A DNA stretch of 64,000 bases from Rhizodiscina lignyota (taxonomy: Eukaryota > Ascomycota > Dothideomycetes > Aulographales > Rhizodiscinaceae): assembly GCA_010015805.1 (NCBI GenBank), contig ML978121.1, positions 620,001 to 684,000 of the forward strand. Direction: 5' to 3'. Below are positions 33,992 through 46,100 of the stretch, one piece after another. Under the pieces are notes generated by a model. It was not told the origin of the DNA, ran no database searches, and worked only from the letters and a program-made list of their open reading frames with translations. The number at the start of each line of letters is the position of its first letter. Positions within the stretch are counted from its first letter, which is position 1. Both the position numbers and the translations under genes were made by a program.

Positions 33992-34672
33992 GGATATGCT
34001 CCGTCACGATGCAGCGAAGTGAGGAGAATTGTGTCTAGAACTCCGCTGCGGCCCGCCGCGCGAGAGGAGCAGGGGCGGGTCCCCTGTCGTAGAGCACTTC
34101 ACGCCTCGGATTGGTCCCTTGCAGCTGCGCTGGCAGGAGCATGCAGACAGCCAGTCATTCCCAGCCACCAGCTTTAACCATAGGTAAGTTTCAGAAGGGG
34201 GCATGGGAGCTCTTATGGTTGGCGTGAGGAGGGGCTGAAGAGGCCTTATTTCTGCCTTTGCGGCCGGGCTCGCTCCCTCCATATCGTTCACTCTTCCCCA
34301 GGCGTGCATCAGCATTCGAATCAGATCAGGCAGCTTTCTCGAAGACGTCCCCCCCGCGGCAGGAGCTGGCATCGCTGATTTGTGCCTGTCTCTGAGCCTT
34401 ATCGATACCGTGTTTCACAGGCGGCAGGTGTTAGTGACTGCGTGGGGAGTTCGGGAACCTCGTGTCTGCGTATAAGGTGACGACCTTCACGTTTGCTCGC
34501 GCGCCACATCAAGGACACCTACATCTATAGCGCGATTGGAAAGACACATCTAGCTCCCGGCTCTCTATTTATTCTCGTCGCGTACAAGATCCTTCCTTCT
34601 AACTCTTTCAATACCCCTCTTCCTTCTGAACACTGAACTTCCGTCACACTTCGACGGTTACGCTGTCTTGCC
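33992..34672. other. Divergent promoter region, uS7m / membrane protein
   Basis: Upstream region shared by two divergent genes; CT-rich leader just before the plus-strand start (tctttcaatacccctcttcc). No gene recognised. Confidence 0.5.
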
Positions 34673-36524
34673 ATGGCAATGCTGCCATCACATCAACACC
34701 GCTTCTCTGCGGACATTGACAACCTGCTCGACTCTCATCCTTCTCTCACCGCCTCCCTAGAAGATTTCGAACACGACGACACGATGCGTTCGTCGCCACT
34801 GTTCGGCATCCCCTCTCAGCACTCGGGCTTCCGCTCTGAGCCCTCAGAATCAGAGCCCGAGTCCGAGCCCCCAGCGCCTTGGAGCCCGCCGGCCTGGCGC
34901 AAACACGCCAGCGGGTGGTATCAGCAGAATCGCTTTACGAGCGATAGCCGGAGCCCTAGCCATGACGATCGCCATTCGAGCTATGAGAGCGCTGCCAGCC
35001 GTGGGTATGGCCACTACGATGACGAGGGCGATCTTACTATTCCAGCAAATATCCCTCTACCTATTAGCCCCGAGAAGAATACCCCTCGGAGCACCGCCGA
35101 GCCTGAAGGCGACGATGAGATGGTCGGCTCGCCATCCCCTGGCCCCCTGGCTCCACTTATAGTTGGAGATAGCAGGGACGCGTCGCTCGCGCCGCAAGAT
35201 ACGGCTAATAATTGTATAGACCCTTTGACAATCAATTATATAATCTTCAATCACTGACCCCTTGTAGACATCCGCTTCGCTGTTCGCGCTGAGGTCCAAC
35301 ACCGCACTGAGCCTTTCGAGGCAGCATTCACGTTCGTCAAGGAGAAGATCGACTTCTTCACACATTCATGGACCTCAACTATTTGTTCGATCATCGTTGG
35401 CCTTATTGTCTGGACCCTCTTGAGCAATTTGTTCTCACCGCCGCATTTGGGCGAGGCTCCAGACCTTGTTAAGGCGGCTGGATTGGTGCGCTCTTTCGAG
35501 CCTCTAATTACTTACTCCGAGCATGGTGTTCAGCAGGTTACTGAGCTCCAGGACACTGGTGTTGCGGTTTGGGACTTGGCCGAGAGCGTCCGCCAGACTA
35601 ACATGACCTCCGCTCCAATCATCGTAGCAGAGCTCGATGACCTTAGCGGTGGTCTCAAGACTCTCGCGATCGAGCTGACTCGTTTCTTTGCGAACGTCAA
35701 TGGCGACGTTGATAGGTAGGATTTGACCAACTTGATCTCAATAGCTAAACTAACAATCAAACAGTATCCTCATCGTAATCGACTGGGCCAAGCGCGAGCT
35801 TACCAAAGCTCAAACACCCACCCAGGGCTCATTTTCTGCCGCGTTCACCAATATTCACTCAACTTTCTGCAGGCTAGGTCTTCTCGAGAAGGCCGGCAAG
35901 CCCACACGCATGGGCAAGATCATGAACGATGTATTCGGTCAAACCCCGCCGCAGAAGACAAAGGCCGCCCTGCAGCGCACTTTCAACGCCTTCCTCAACG
36001 TGCTCGAGGAGAGCATCAACCAGGAGCTTACGTACTCGACGCTGCTGTTTGGTCTGTTCGAGAGCATCGAGCGCCAGTTCGTCAATCTGGCGCGCGCAGT
36101 CAAGCGCGAGGAGGACATGCAGATGGAAGAGGAGGCAGAGTTCCTGAGCAGCTTGTGGGTCCAGCTTGTGGGTCCGAATGCGAATGAGGTGAAGAAGTTT
36201 GCGCGCAACAAGATCCTGCTTGAGACGCTGCGCAACAAGACTCTTGCGAGCAAGTCTGCCGTCGCCGACCATAACGGACGCCTCTTGATGCTGAAGGAGA
36301 ACTTGGAGGTGTTGCGTCGCAAGCTAATTAGCCCCTTGGTGCGTGGAATCGACAGCAGCTTGAGCATCGAAGAGCAGGTTGCCGGATTGGAGGACACGCA
36401 TGTGTATCTGAAGGGCGTGCGGGAGAAGCAGCGCACCCACAGCTTGGATATGCTCTATTCTGCCGGCCGTGGTAGGACCATCCTCGGCACGATGGATACG
36501 CGTGAAATTGATGGCGCTTTCTGA
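34673..36524 (+). CDS. Uncharacterised fungal single-pass membrane protein
   Basis: Exons 34673-35213, 35268-35715 and 35765-36524 give 582 residues. The first 180 residues are Ser/Pro/acid-rich and probably disordered. After TANNYIRFAVRAEV comes one strong membrane span (TICSIIVGLIVWTLLSNLF). The remainder is a long helical domain (FTFVKEKIDFF, LARAVKREEDMQMEEEAEFL, LLMLKENLEVLRRKL). No signal peptide, so it is possibly a type II or tail-out membrane protein. I do not recognise the family and assign no function. Introns are 54 and 49 nt, phase consistent. The last exon is strongly conserved in character (balanced composition, long frame), so the gene is very likely real. Confidence 0.8.
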
Positions 36525-36797
36525 AAGGCGAACGACTAGATTAAAGGTGTCTCGGTCAAGGGCTTGCGAGGCGCAGAAAAGGATCTTTCTATGCATTGGG
36601 CAAGGTAAATCTCGGAGTTAAAAGGGCATTGATTTAATTGATATCCATAAATCCTTGGGACTCACATGGCATTGCGTATTATTGTACATAGATCATGCGG
36701 AGTTTCGGTATCAATCGTCCACAAGATCTTCGACAGGCTATATCTTAAAAGACGCAAATATTGACATTCAAAAGAATCAATCCAAATGTGTGGTCTC
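36525..36797. other. Convergent intergenic region
   Basis: Short 3'-to-3' spacer between the membrane-protein gene and the CCDC47 homologue. No gene seen. Confidence 0.5.
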
Positions 36798-38292
36798 CTA
36801 TCCCCTCATCGTCCTCTTCTTCTGCGCTTTCCGCGCATCCTTCTCTCGCTCCTTGTCCAAGAACTTCCGCTGCTGCTCCGCATTCATTCCCTTGAGCTTC
36901 GCCTCGCGCTCTTCCTTCTTTCTCTTATCGCCTGCGGTCTTGAACTGCTCCGCCTTCTCGTCCTCGTCGACCTTTCGAATCTTGCGAATCTCCTCCTCGC
37001 GCGTTTGCTTGATGCGTCGCATGACTTCGGGACGCCAGCGCGCATCCTTGACAAGTTGGTCGGTGAGCCGAATAAAGCATTGGAAGAGAGGGACCGTTGA
37101 TTCGTATGCGCTCGGACTGGAGCCGGAAGGCAGGCGGAGAGCGAGAGAGACACGCTTCTTTGGGACGGTGTCATCGAGCCTGGCGCAAAAGTTAGGGTGC
37201 CATTCTAAGTTATAGCGGCAGGTGTATCAGGAACTCACCTCTTCGGCTGGTCGATAGGTTGGTCACTAATAATCAACCCGTCCAGTACTTCTCCTGCTTG
37301 CGCCACGGCCTTGATTAGCTCAGGCGTAAGAAGCGTTTCCGTGATTTCTGCGTTCTCCGTCATCACTGTCGCCCAATCCGGCAATTTGGGATGATCTTTT
37401 GTGGTCGTCAAACTTAAATCGTATCGGTCATTCCGTAGCCTCTTCATCATGTCCTTGTGGACGATTGCCCAAACGAATCCCTCATATCCTGAGTTAGGAA
37501 CCTTTGTATCACCAAGAGTCCTGGGCGTCACGAGCGATGTCTCCCGGGCATCGAAAGAGTACGCCGTAGCCTCCATACGCTCCTCGGGAGCTGGAAGACT
37601 ATCGAAGAAGAAACTGAGCACAGTCTCTCCCAATAGCATGAGTGGGTTGTACCGCTTCAAGAGCGTCAACTTCAAATCCACAAACGCGATGTTCTGGCGC
37701 CCCGTGGCGTACGTGGTATATTCATCTGCCTTCCTCTCTTTCAGGAACTCCTCTGGCTTTACCAATTCACCATCCTTGGCAATTTGTGACTGCAGTAGGC
37801 CCTGGCTCTGCACATCATCCGCTGTAATCGGAGTCTTGCCACCGCCATATCCCACAGAAGCGAACTCCTGCTGAAGAACTGGCGCGTGCGCTGTGATCCA
37901 GCTGCGCGCCTTGCGCTTGTTCGTCTTCGTCCCCCAGACGTGGATCACAACGAAGATGAGGACCACGGGGAGGATGAACATCTCCTGGTAGAAGTCGGAC
38001 ACCTGCGTGCGCTCCCATACCCGATACCATTTCGTGTAGGGTCGCGCTGCAAGGCCCGTTGGAGAGGCTGCGATCGGACTGCTATCCGCAGCAGAAGGCG
38101 CGGCATGAGACGCTGGTGAAGGCGATGCGGCGGTCGCATAGTCGGCGAAGTCTGCGAAATCTGGTCACGCAAATTAGTCTCCAAGACAGGTGCTTCAATT
38201 GCTGTCGTGTGCCTACCTGTGTCGGCTGCAGGCGCGGCAGAGGACACGGAGGATTTGGCGCCTCCGAAGAGGCCCTGTAGGAAATCCGCCAT
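36798..38292 (-). CDS. CCDC47 homologue (DUF1682), ER membrane protein
   Basis: In animals CCDC47 is part of the PAT complex, an intramembrane chaperone at the ER translocon, and affects ER calcium. Exons 38217-38292, 37239-38160 and 36798-37179 give 459 residues. The N-terminus is Ala/Ser/Pro-rich. A membrane span (MFILPVVLIFVVIHVW) is followed by a basic KTNKRKARSW. The conserved cytosolic domain contains AFVDLKLTLLKRYNPL, VLSFFFDSLPAPEERMEATAYSF, VWAIVHKDMMKRLRNDRYDL and WATVMTENAEITE. The C-terminus is a basic coiled coil (REEEIRKIRKVDED, EREAKLKGM, EKDARKAQKKRTMRG) that in CCDC47 contacts the ribosome. Introns of 56 and 59 nt keep phase. Family assignment is good; the role in fungi is inferred from animals. 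Confidence 0.88.
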
Positions 38293-39800
38293 ATCGACAG
38301 ATAACGTTGAAGCTGGCCTAGAGGCCTGAGAGTAGCGGCGAAGTGTCGCACTCAATCAATGGCTCCTCAAAAGAGCTGCGGGGATGCGAGGCTACGAAGC
38401 TCCTGCGAAAAGCTGTAGCTTCCATGCGCCAGGTTCGGGGGGCGGGAGGCCGGCAAATGATTATCCGTTTGTTCGATACTGGGCGACGTCAGGCAGGGCA
38501 GGACGTGCAGCAGAGATCCACCCACTGAGTAGTACAGGCAAAAGTCACAAGGGAAATGTCCGAAGAATGAATTATTGTTTTCCATCTTGAAAGCATCCAT
38601 CCCCGAATCACCGCAGGTATTTGCAATTGCCTGCATGGTCAACAATAACCGAGTCTGCAAGCATCGCTCTATGGCTTAGAATCTCAGGCAGACATGAAAG
38701 ATCGGATACTCCCTGGCATTCCTCCCGTCGTCTCACACCGCCGTTCGGACCACTTTAATAAAAGTCGCAGGCTTCACTTCTTCCTCTGAGGACGAGAGAA
38801 CTGATGCTCATGAAGCGGTCAATTTCTCCTCATGAGCATGGTTCTTATCGAGACACGCATTTACCTGTGCCTCCAAGAAGTTATTCAGAAGTTCCGTGAC
38901 CAGTTCCATTGGGTCAACAGGAAATGGCGTCCATTGACCTATCAGATATCTCTTGTGTAGGTTTGACGCCTCTCGCTGCACTCTCAATCTCCATCGGATC
39001 AATTTTCTCTCACTTTCGTTCGATTCATATTTGTATTCATCTGCCCTGAAGCTCGATCTTTCCCTTCTTCAGGCCTGAAGCAGACTGGCGATTTGTTGTG
39101 TAAATATTTTAGATTATAAATAGTCAGCCGATCAAGCCCTTGTTTCATTTTCGGAATTGGCGGTGCAGGTCTTGCAGCATCTGAAAAACCCGACATCTGG
39201 GTTCTCCGGCTTTATGGAGTGAGTTCACCGCCTTCTGTCCATTTTGCCTTTCTACGCCCCAGGCAGGAGTTGCTCTTTGACTAATACCGTTTCGTTATGT
39301 TTTCAGGTCCATTCTCCGACCCCTACTTTCCCAGATATTCCTCTGTCAAGTATTACCTCGAGCTCGAGAGAGACAGGCGTCAAGAGGTCTATTAGTAGTG
39401 CCATATGAGAGCGGAGATTCCTATTCAGGGGAAATGCGGTCTGAACTGTTTTGCTGGGAATTGTCACAACAATGAATCCTGGACTTTCAGAAGTCTTTCG
39501 GGGGGCTTGCATGGATAATCTTTTCTATCTCCTCCACCATCGCAATATTCCGCAGACGAAACGGCAATCGAGTCAAACAACCTATTCTGAACGAGAACAA
39601 TCATCACAAGGGGCTTTGCAGCTATTGGAGACGGACAACATATTATCTGCGACAAAAAAACGTAGTCGAATGTTTGAGTTTGTCATGCCTTTCCTTGTGC
39701 ACGATACGGTAAACATAGACACACAGAGCACAACAACAACAACACCTCAACACGATACGTGTGCTACTCTTCACAGGCCAGCATTGCAACATAAATCAGC
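38293..39800. other. Intergenic 1.5 kb with one candidate exon
   Basis: Between the CCDC47 promoter and the Cys-rich gene. See the separate entry at 38808 for the only protein-like frame. The rest shows nothing recognisable; an ACA-rich tract lies near 39725. Confidence 0.4.
38808..39025 (-). CDS. Possible terminal exon of an unidentified gene
   Basis: Reverse-strand frame with protein-like character: ADEYKYESNESERK, RWRLRVQREASNLHKRY and PMELVTELLNNFLEAQVNACL, ending at a normal stop. A candidate acceptor (cttcag) lies just upstream. Its 5' exons could not be found with confidence. It may be the end of a small real gene or a fossil exon. Confidence 0.25.
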
Positions 39801-40721
39801 ATGAATCAAAGGACTTCTCTTATTACAATTGAGAGCAATAGTTTGCTTCTCCACCTTCAAACAGAGTCTGCGAAGTCGCCATCATCAGGCCGGGCAATTC
39901 CAGCAAATACATTCCCCTCGCAGTCGCCAACGTCCTCTTCCTCAACGCCCGCATCCAAAATGTGCAAACTCGACAGGCACAGCTGGTCCTGTGGCCACAA
40001 CACCACGGTAGTCAAAGGGACTTGCCAGTATGTCTCCTTCGCCAATGGCCATCAAAACCTCTTCTGCACCCACATCGCGCATACCTCCGGTACTGCGGAA
40101 TTTCTGATCAAGATCAACTTTCCTTGCCCACATTGCCTACGTCGTCCCGATACCGTTCGTCATGAATTTGGAGCCGGCGCTGAAGGCGCATACCGCGCTC
40201 GGATCGAATGGGACAAACAACTCTATGCCACTCTGCAAAAGCAGTACCGGGTGTGGGGCCAGACCTACCACGAGCTCAGTTGGTCGGCGCGCAACGACTG
40301 CCGTCTCACAGATCGTAATGAGCATCACATTCGGCTCGTAGAGGCAAATGACATCAGGCTCACCGAGGGGTTCAATATAGTGAACAAAGGCATCGCCAAG
40401 TCTCTCGAAAGAGCATCAGATATCATCCGGCCAAGATTCGCACCCTCTCCGGTACCGAACACCGAGGTCATCCGCTGCCTTGAGACCATCGAAGCTGCCG
40501 AGGCCGGACTCGACAAGCTGTCTTCGCTGGTAGTCAAGCTGGAAGAAGCCGTCACCGCACGCCAGCTACTCGCTGCGAGTGCAGACGATGCGCGCTTGCG
40601 ACTCTCAGCGGATGAGGTGGAGACTGCCGGCGACGTGCTGGAAATAGCTAGATCGCCGATTATGGAGCAGCACCAGGAGTTGGTGAATGCGCGCTGGCGA
40701 TGGGAGGCGACGCTTTGGTAG
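39801..40721 (+). CDS. Hypothetical Cys/His-rich protein
   Basis: Single exon of 306 residues from the first ATG. An internal in-frame ATG at 39960 (MCKLDRHSWSCGH) is an attractive alternative, since many fungal proteins of this kind begin near such a Cys-His cluster, and the 53 residues before it are Ser/Pro-rich and leader-like. The cluster CKLDRH, WSCGH, FCTH and CPHC could bind a metal. The remainder is helical and charged (RLVEANDIRLTEGFNIV, AGLDKLSSLVVKLEEAV). I do not recognise the family and give no function. No introns needed. Confidence 0.65.
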   Translation: MNQRTSLITIESNSLLLHLQTESAKSPSSGRAIPANTFPSQSPTSSSSTPASKMCKLDRHSWSCGHNTTVVKGTCQYVSFANGHQNLFCTHIAHTSGTAEFLIKINFPCPHCLRRPDTVRHEFGAGAEGAYRARIEWDKQLYATLQKQYRVWGQTYHELSWSARNDCRLTDRNEHHIRLVEANDIRLTEGFNIVNKGIAKSLERASDIIRPRFAPSPVPNTEVIRCLETIEAAEAGLDKLSSLVVKLEEAVTARQLLAASADDARLRLSADEVETAGDVLEIARSPIMEQHQELVNARWRWEATLW

Positions 40722-41494
40722 ATGCTGGTTGCTCCTTATTCATACAACTATACCATGTGCACGGGCAGTACTATTGCAATGCTTGTTACGTATGTACAGA
40801 CACTTCTATAAAACACATGAATATTCGTGTTTGTCGCCAATCGTAGAAATGGTTCCGTCTAATACTTTGACACGTCCTTAGGCGTGACGGCGACCCCTAC
40901 CTTGGGCGCTTAAATCTCCAGCGGACTTGCTTTTTGGCATAGCACGTTGAAAAACGTAGAAGGTCAAAGAAGTCAAGTAATATGTTTCTTCAAGTTGGTG
41001 CGAACCATGTATGGGAAGTGCACATACAATCAACTGAGCGCTCAGTGAATAATGCCTCGCGGAACAAATATCGTCCACAAACGGGCTGTGCAAGAATCCA
41101 CAGGTATTTTCACAGAGGCCTAAGAGGGATCTTGTCGGCTTGAACTGAAACAAACTTATCGATAGAGCTAGATCGGAAGCCTCCTCAGTCGTAGCTCTAC
41201 ATTAGACAACTCTGCCAATGTCACCTCCGTAGAGTTAGCAAGCCACCCATCAACATCCGCACGAACCTTGAGCTCGCCATTTATAATAAAGTACGTGTCT
41301 AATGTCCTGATCATTCTCTCAAGCACTGCCGCGTCCTCCTTTGGGTCATTCTCGCATAGCTTAGACTTTCCCCCAATTAGCAATTGCGCCCCCGTGAAAT
41401 GTGTTGCAGTAATTTCCTCGCGTTTATTTCCAAGCTATCCTGAGTGTACAACCGACAGTTATGTCGCTGCTCTTCGACCTGAATGACAATCCAT
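40722..41494. other. Intergenic, 3' of P450
   Basis: A reverse-strand frame at about 41168-41400 (CENDPKEDAAVLERM, LDTYFIINGELKVRADV) has protein-like composition but no convincing ATG. It lies just downstream of the P450 stop, in the same direction, and could be a small unrecognised gene or a remnant. Nothing else recognised. Confidence 0.3.
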
Positions 41495-43289
41495 CTATTG
41501 CTGAGCACTCTGCAACGCTTTGGCATCGCTCTCCTCCCACGGGTATTCTACTTCCACATTTTTGATAAGCTGTTCGTGCACCTCGCTTCTTGGCTTTATC
41601 GTACAGCCAAATGGAACAGGGTGGCTGATAATGCCGGGTGTAAACTCTACTTTCGGTTCAATTTCCTTCCCATTGGCGTCTGTCGCCTTGCTTATGTTAA
41701 AAGCGGCCAGTGCTGATGCGATGGTGAGGAACACAGAGCTATCTGCGAGCACACGTCCGGGACATATCCGACGGCCATATCCGTAGCAATAATTCCTTGC
41801 GTCTGGCTCCGCGTTCTCCCCCAGAAATCGCTCTGGCTTGAACTCCATCGGCTCGTTGTATACTTTCGGGTCGTGGAGAAGCCACCATGAATTTGCAATA
41901 ATCAAAGACCCCTTCGGAAGTAAATAGCCGTCGTAGATATCATCCTCCTCGGTCAGATGTGGGATTGCGAGCGGCGCAACTGGATGCCAACGAAGCGCCT
42001 CTGTCACCACGGCTTCGACATAACGCAAGTTGTCGCGATCCTCGAAAGTGGGAAGTCGAGCGGTGCCAACGATACGATCGATTTCTTCTTGTGCTTTCCG
42101 TTGAACTTCAGGAAACAGCGTCATCGCCAGGAAGAAACAGCTCAGGGTTGATACAGTTGTATCAGCACCCCCTGTATAAAGGGATGCTGCTGACCATTTA
42201 ATAATAAACTCGCTCTCCGGAGTGATACGTTCTTGTCCCGGTTCTTCGAGAAGCTTCGACACAAATGACGGATGGTAATGTTTCTGGGCCATTTGTTGCT
42301 TCACATAAGTAAACGGTCTATCGACAACGTCCATCAGGGTTTTGTGCCAGAGTCGTGCGGTTCGCTTGAAATCTGTTCCAGGCACCCAGTCGGGCATGTA
42401 TTTCACTTTAGATATTTAGCTTCATCTCGGGAGATGTTTTAAGAAAGTCTTACAGAAAGGCATCATATCAACCATCCACGCTCCAGCAGTTACTGCGGAT
42501 GAGAATTGCGCAAGGGCTGCGTCTGCAAGATCTACTAACGGATCTCTGCTATGCGGCTCAATCGTATAGTCGTACGTTGCCTTGAGAATGATTGCCCCTG
42601 CCTCACTAGTGATTTGGTTAGCTCAATTCAATTCCGCTGCGGTTATCTCCACTTACGTGCGGATGTGTTGAATCACGTCTGCCGGATTGTTCATAGTCCG
42701 AAACAGAAAGCGCCGTACCTCAGCCTCCTGTAATGGATAGAACTTGGACACTGCAGCCTTCGTTCCAAGAATGGAATACGCGTATTTGCGAGCTGTTCGA
42801 TGGCGTGGTCCGTATGGTAGGCTTGAGATCGTGTCTTTCCAGCCACACCTAGACAATAGTCAGACACGTGCAACAACCAATCGTACCGAGCGATAGCCAA
42901 CATTTCAAACCCAAATACTAGACGTGGCCGAGAGGAATAGTTGGTCGAGCGCCTCTCCATGAGATCAATAGCTGCTTTCGAATCATGGATGAGGACTAAT
43001 GTCTGACCCAGAACGGTGATAGAGCTAATGGGACCTGAGTGCCAACTGTCAGTTTTGGGCAGTTCTGCAAACAGGAGGGTTGTACAATACCGTAGCCATC
43101 TTTCAGCTTTTTCCAGTGCAGCCATTCTGGTTGACCGGGTGGAGGCAAATCCTTGATATTTCCGAGAATTGGAAGTCCCTTTGGACCAGGTGGAAGTGGT
43201 GCCTTTCTCTGCTTATCAAAGACCAGCCGTTTCACAACATAAAGTGCTGCTACAGCCAAGGCAAGTTGAATGTAAGTGACCGAAGACAT
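41495..43289 (-). CDS. Cytochrome P450 monooxygenase
   Basis: ER-anchored haem monooxygenase. Exons 43091-43289, 42887-43034, 42657-42848, 42454-42605 and 41495-42405 give 533 residues. The N-terminal anchor (YIQLALAVAALYVV) and the hinge APLPPGPKGLPILGN are clear. I-helix YTGGADTTVS, K-helix EALR, FKPERFLG and the haem loop YGYGRRICPGR (Cys near residue 445) follow. The haem loop has Tyr where nearly all P450s have Phe (consensus FxxGxRxCxG). The sequence resembles the CYP64/CYP620-like group of fungal oxidoreductases (O-methylsterigmatocystin oxidoreductase-like), but the substrate is unknown. The second intron would be only 38 nt, the shortest here, so that junction is the weakest. No neighbouring biosynthetic genes are recognised. 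Confidence 0.93.
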
Positions 43290-46100
43290 GCCTGCGGTCT
43301 GAACTTGAACTTGAACCTATGCGAGTGCCACGTGGAAAGGCGGAAAGTTTCACAATATTCAAAGTCCGCAAATTCCAGGAGCATATATAGCAGACGGACT
43401 AGTGTAAATAGATGACAGATGAAAGCGGACATATTTCCATATCAGCCCTAAGGGTTGAAGGGTGCATCCGAACAAGGATGGGTCGACCCGCAGTGCGGCC
43501 GCCTACATGGTCTTCGATATTTCCAGTGGGATTGAAGCACTCATCAGTAGCGGGTTTTGAGCCGCGCCGCTGTACACCAGATTTCGCAATCAGCTTGTCC
43601 AAACATTTGAAACCTTTCTGACAGTAACGCTTAACTCAAATAGTTAGGCGCCATCCGTGAAGCTTCCGTGATTCGCAAATGAGCAATTGCGTCCGGTTTC
43701 AAGCAAATAGATGTTATATCGCAACAATACTCTGACAAGGCCCTTCCTGACCCGCCTGAGGGGCTACGTACAGAGCGCTGATCGTCAGCAATGCCCACTT
43801 GGACATGCGAATGGTACAGGGCGTGGCTTATTCAGCTGCGATCGCGAACGGTCGATTTTAGGTTGTCCCACGATGCTTAGGAAGCTTACTGCGTTGCACA
43901 AAATGCGGAGAATATGCCTAATTCAATGGTGGATATTGTGGAGAGTCGCCCGGCGATGCAGTGGAGATGGAGTTGCGGCTGAAGCCCATGGAAGAAAACT
44001 GAGGGCCCAATCGGGTTAGTCTACATGCTTCCATCGCATGGCAGGGATGGATGCTCTCGTAGACAACGACATCAATTCTCGACCACACAACATTTCTTAC
44101 ATCTGGTAGCTACTGCCCTTATAACCTCTCTTGATAACATACAGCTCTTTAAACGTATACAGGGACAATATCTTGAAGATCATACGTAATAGTTACAAGT
44201 TTAGAACGGTTAAACGCAATAGTCCGAAGAGGCTGTCCCAGGTCGCAATCATGAGTCTTACTTTGCGCCTACGGGATTACTGATATGTTCAATATCAAAG
44301 GATAGACCAAATCGCCGTATGCAGCATCTCATCTTTTGATTAGCGACCCTTCAACTGTCCTGAACTGGTCCATTGCCCGATTGGCCAGATTTACCGAGTC
44401 TGAACAGTAATCGGCCAATCTGAGTTGACGCCCTTGAACGAGAGGCAGGCAGGTGATAAAATAAACTTGAAACTCTACTATTCACTCTCTTCGGTCTCAG
44501 CCCCATGAACAGATATCTATCTCTGGAACTAGTTCCCGCCTCTTTCTATTACCCTTTACATCGCCATTCTCCAAAGAAGAAGCCCAGGGATCACGGCTAT
44601 TGAAAGGGTATATTCTAGTTCTCAAATGCGATCCTTCCTTTCTCGGCCCTGAACGTGCCTCTGGCTTAGAGCAGGTTTCAATAGGGCCACTGAGGTTGTC
44701 CAACATTCCACTGTTTCTTCTAGGAGGGGAGCCACGTCCGGCCAAATATATGTCGCTACGAGTCTTTGAAATAATCTCGTAGCAGGGCTATTTCCTTGCA
44801 GCTAGATCTACAGGAGTCAAAAAACGCCTACATCGTTCCAGCCTTATCTATCATATAGTTTCTTGCCAACTGAAACGATAGTCTCAGTCTTCTAGCACAT
44901 CAGATCTACGCCTCGCAATCCTTCAATCGGCTTGAGCGGATGCTATGCACTGCGCAAGGCTTGGGCAAGTTGAATGATTGAGCGCCACAAGCAGACGGTT
45001 GCACATTCCGCTACACTCCACCATTTCCGCAACTATATCATAGGGACCTAAACACAAGGCTGCAGCATGAATGCTTAATTGATCGTCGTTTGATACCTCA
45101 AATAAATACCCTGTTGGGAATTTCTGCAACTCAGCCCAGTGAAGAGGCCGCACGACATGCGACACTAACCGAATACGATCGCGGACAACCAGCTGTGGAA
45201 AGGCTCAGCAACAGCTCTTTCTCTAAAAGCTAAAGGCCTCGAAGCAATCATTTATCCAGCAGTTTCAGCTTTGGGGGCCGAGTGGGAAACAATTTTCCCA
45301 TCGGGCTTTGTGGATGTTTTCGACGTTGTTGTCCACTAGCAGTGTCCGCTCTGCCCGACTCGTTTTGCGCCTGCGCTACCGCACGGAACGGATCGTACCT
45401 GGTGGCCGTTGGCCCTGCTCGGGCTGAGAAATGGGCTGCGCTCGAGAGGACATATTCGGACTTGCCTTTGTGGCTTGATTGCGCCATTTGATGGGGAATC
45501 GAGCTTCTGCTCTCAGGGTGGAGGCTTGCTAAGCAACGGCTGTCTGCTTCCACTTTCGCCTCACTTTCTCCACACTTCGAAATACCTCTCAAACTCAACT
45601 AATATCTCTCATCATACAAGAATGAACGTGCTATAGAGCAACACTCAACGTATCTTCTGCATGGAGGCCTTCTGCCGAGTCATCGGACTGATGCTGGCAG
45701 CAGACTGTTCATCGCTGCGCCACGCCTTTGCCGGTAGCCTTCCTGCCTCAGCCCCCGAACTTCCTTTACAAAATGCACCTACCTAGGGCCAAACTCCCTG
45801 GAGGCAGAGCCCATGGGACAGAAGTCAGGCTGTCGAGATGCAGAGGTAGGTGGTGCTTGCCTGGCTGCCCACAGCGGTTCGCATATTTGCGGCAAGTATT
45901 TTATTAAGGCTTGGTGACGCCACCCTCAAAAGAATTTGAATCCCGAATTCTATCGCATTTTGTGCCCTCTATCTTTCAAATACTGTCCTTCATCCTTAGC
46001 AATTTAGCTTATTTATTCGTCCTTGTCAACATACCAAGATAAACCCGCTCATAGCAGTCGTTTCCGACCATTAGCTGGCGGCGCGGCGAAGACACCTTCT
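43290..46100. other. Gene-poor 2.8-kb intergenic region
   Basis: No confident gene. Small frames (for example 44923-45165 and 45248-45598, reverse strand) lack motifs. The final part, about 45.9-46.1 kb, is probably the promoter and leader of the plus-strand hypothetical gene; the reading frame is open back to 46023 without an ATG. Confidence 0.4.

Noticed and set aside
45248-45598. Reverse-strand frame of 116 codons
   Set aside because: No recognisable motif or neighbour support; probably upstream DNA of the 46-kb gene.
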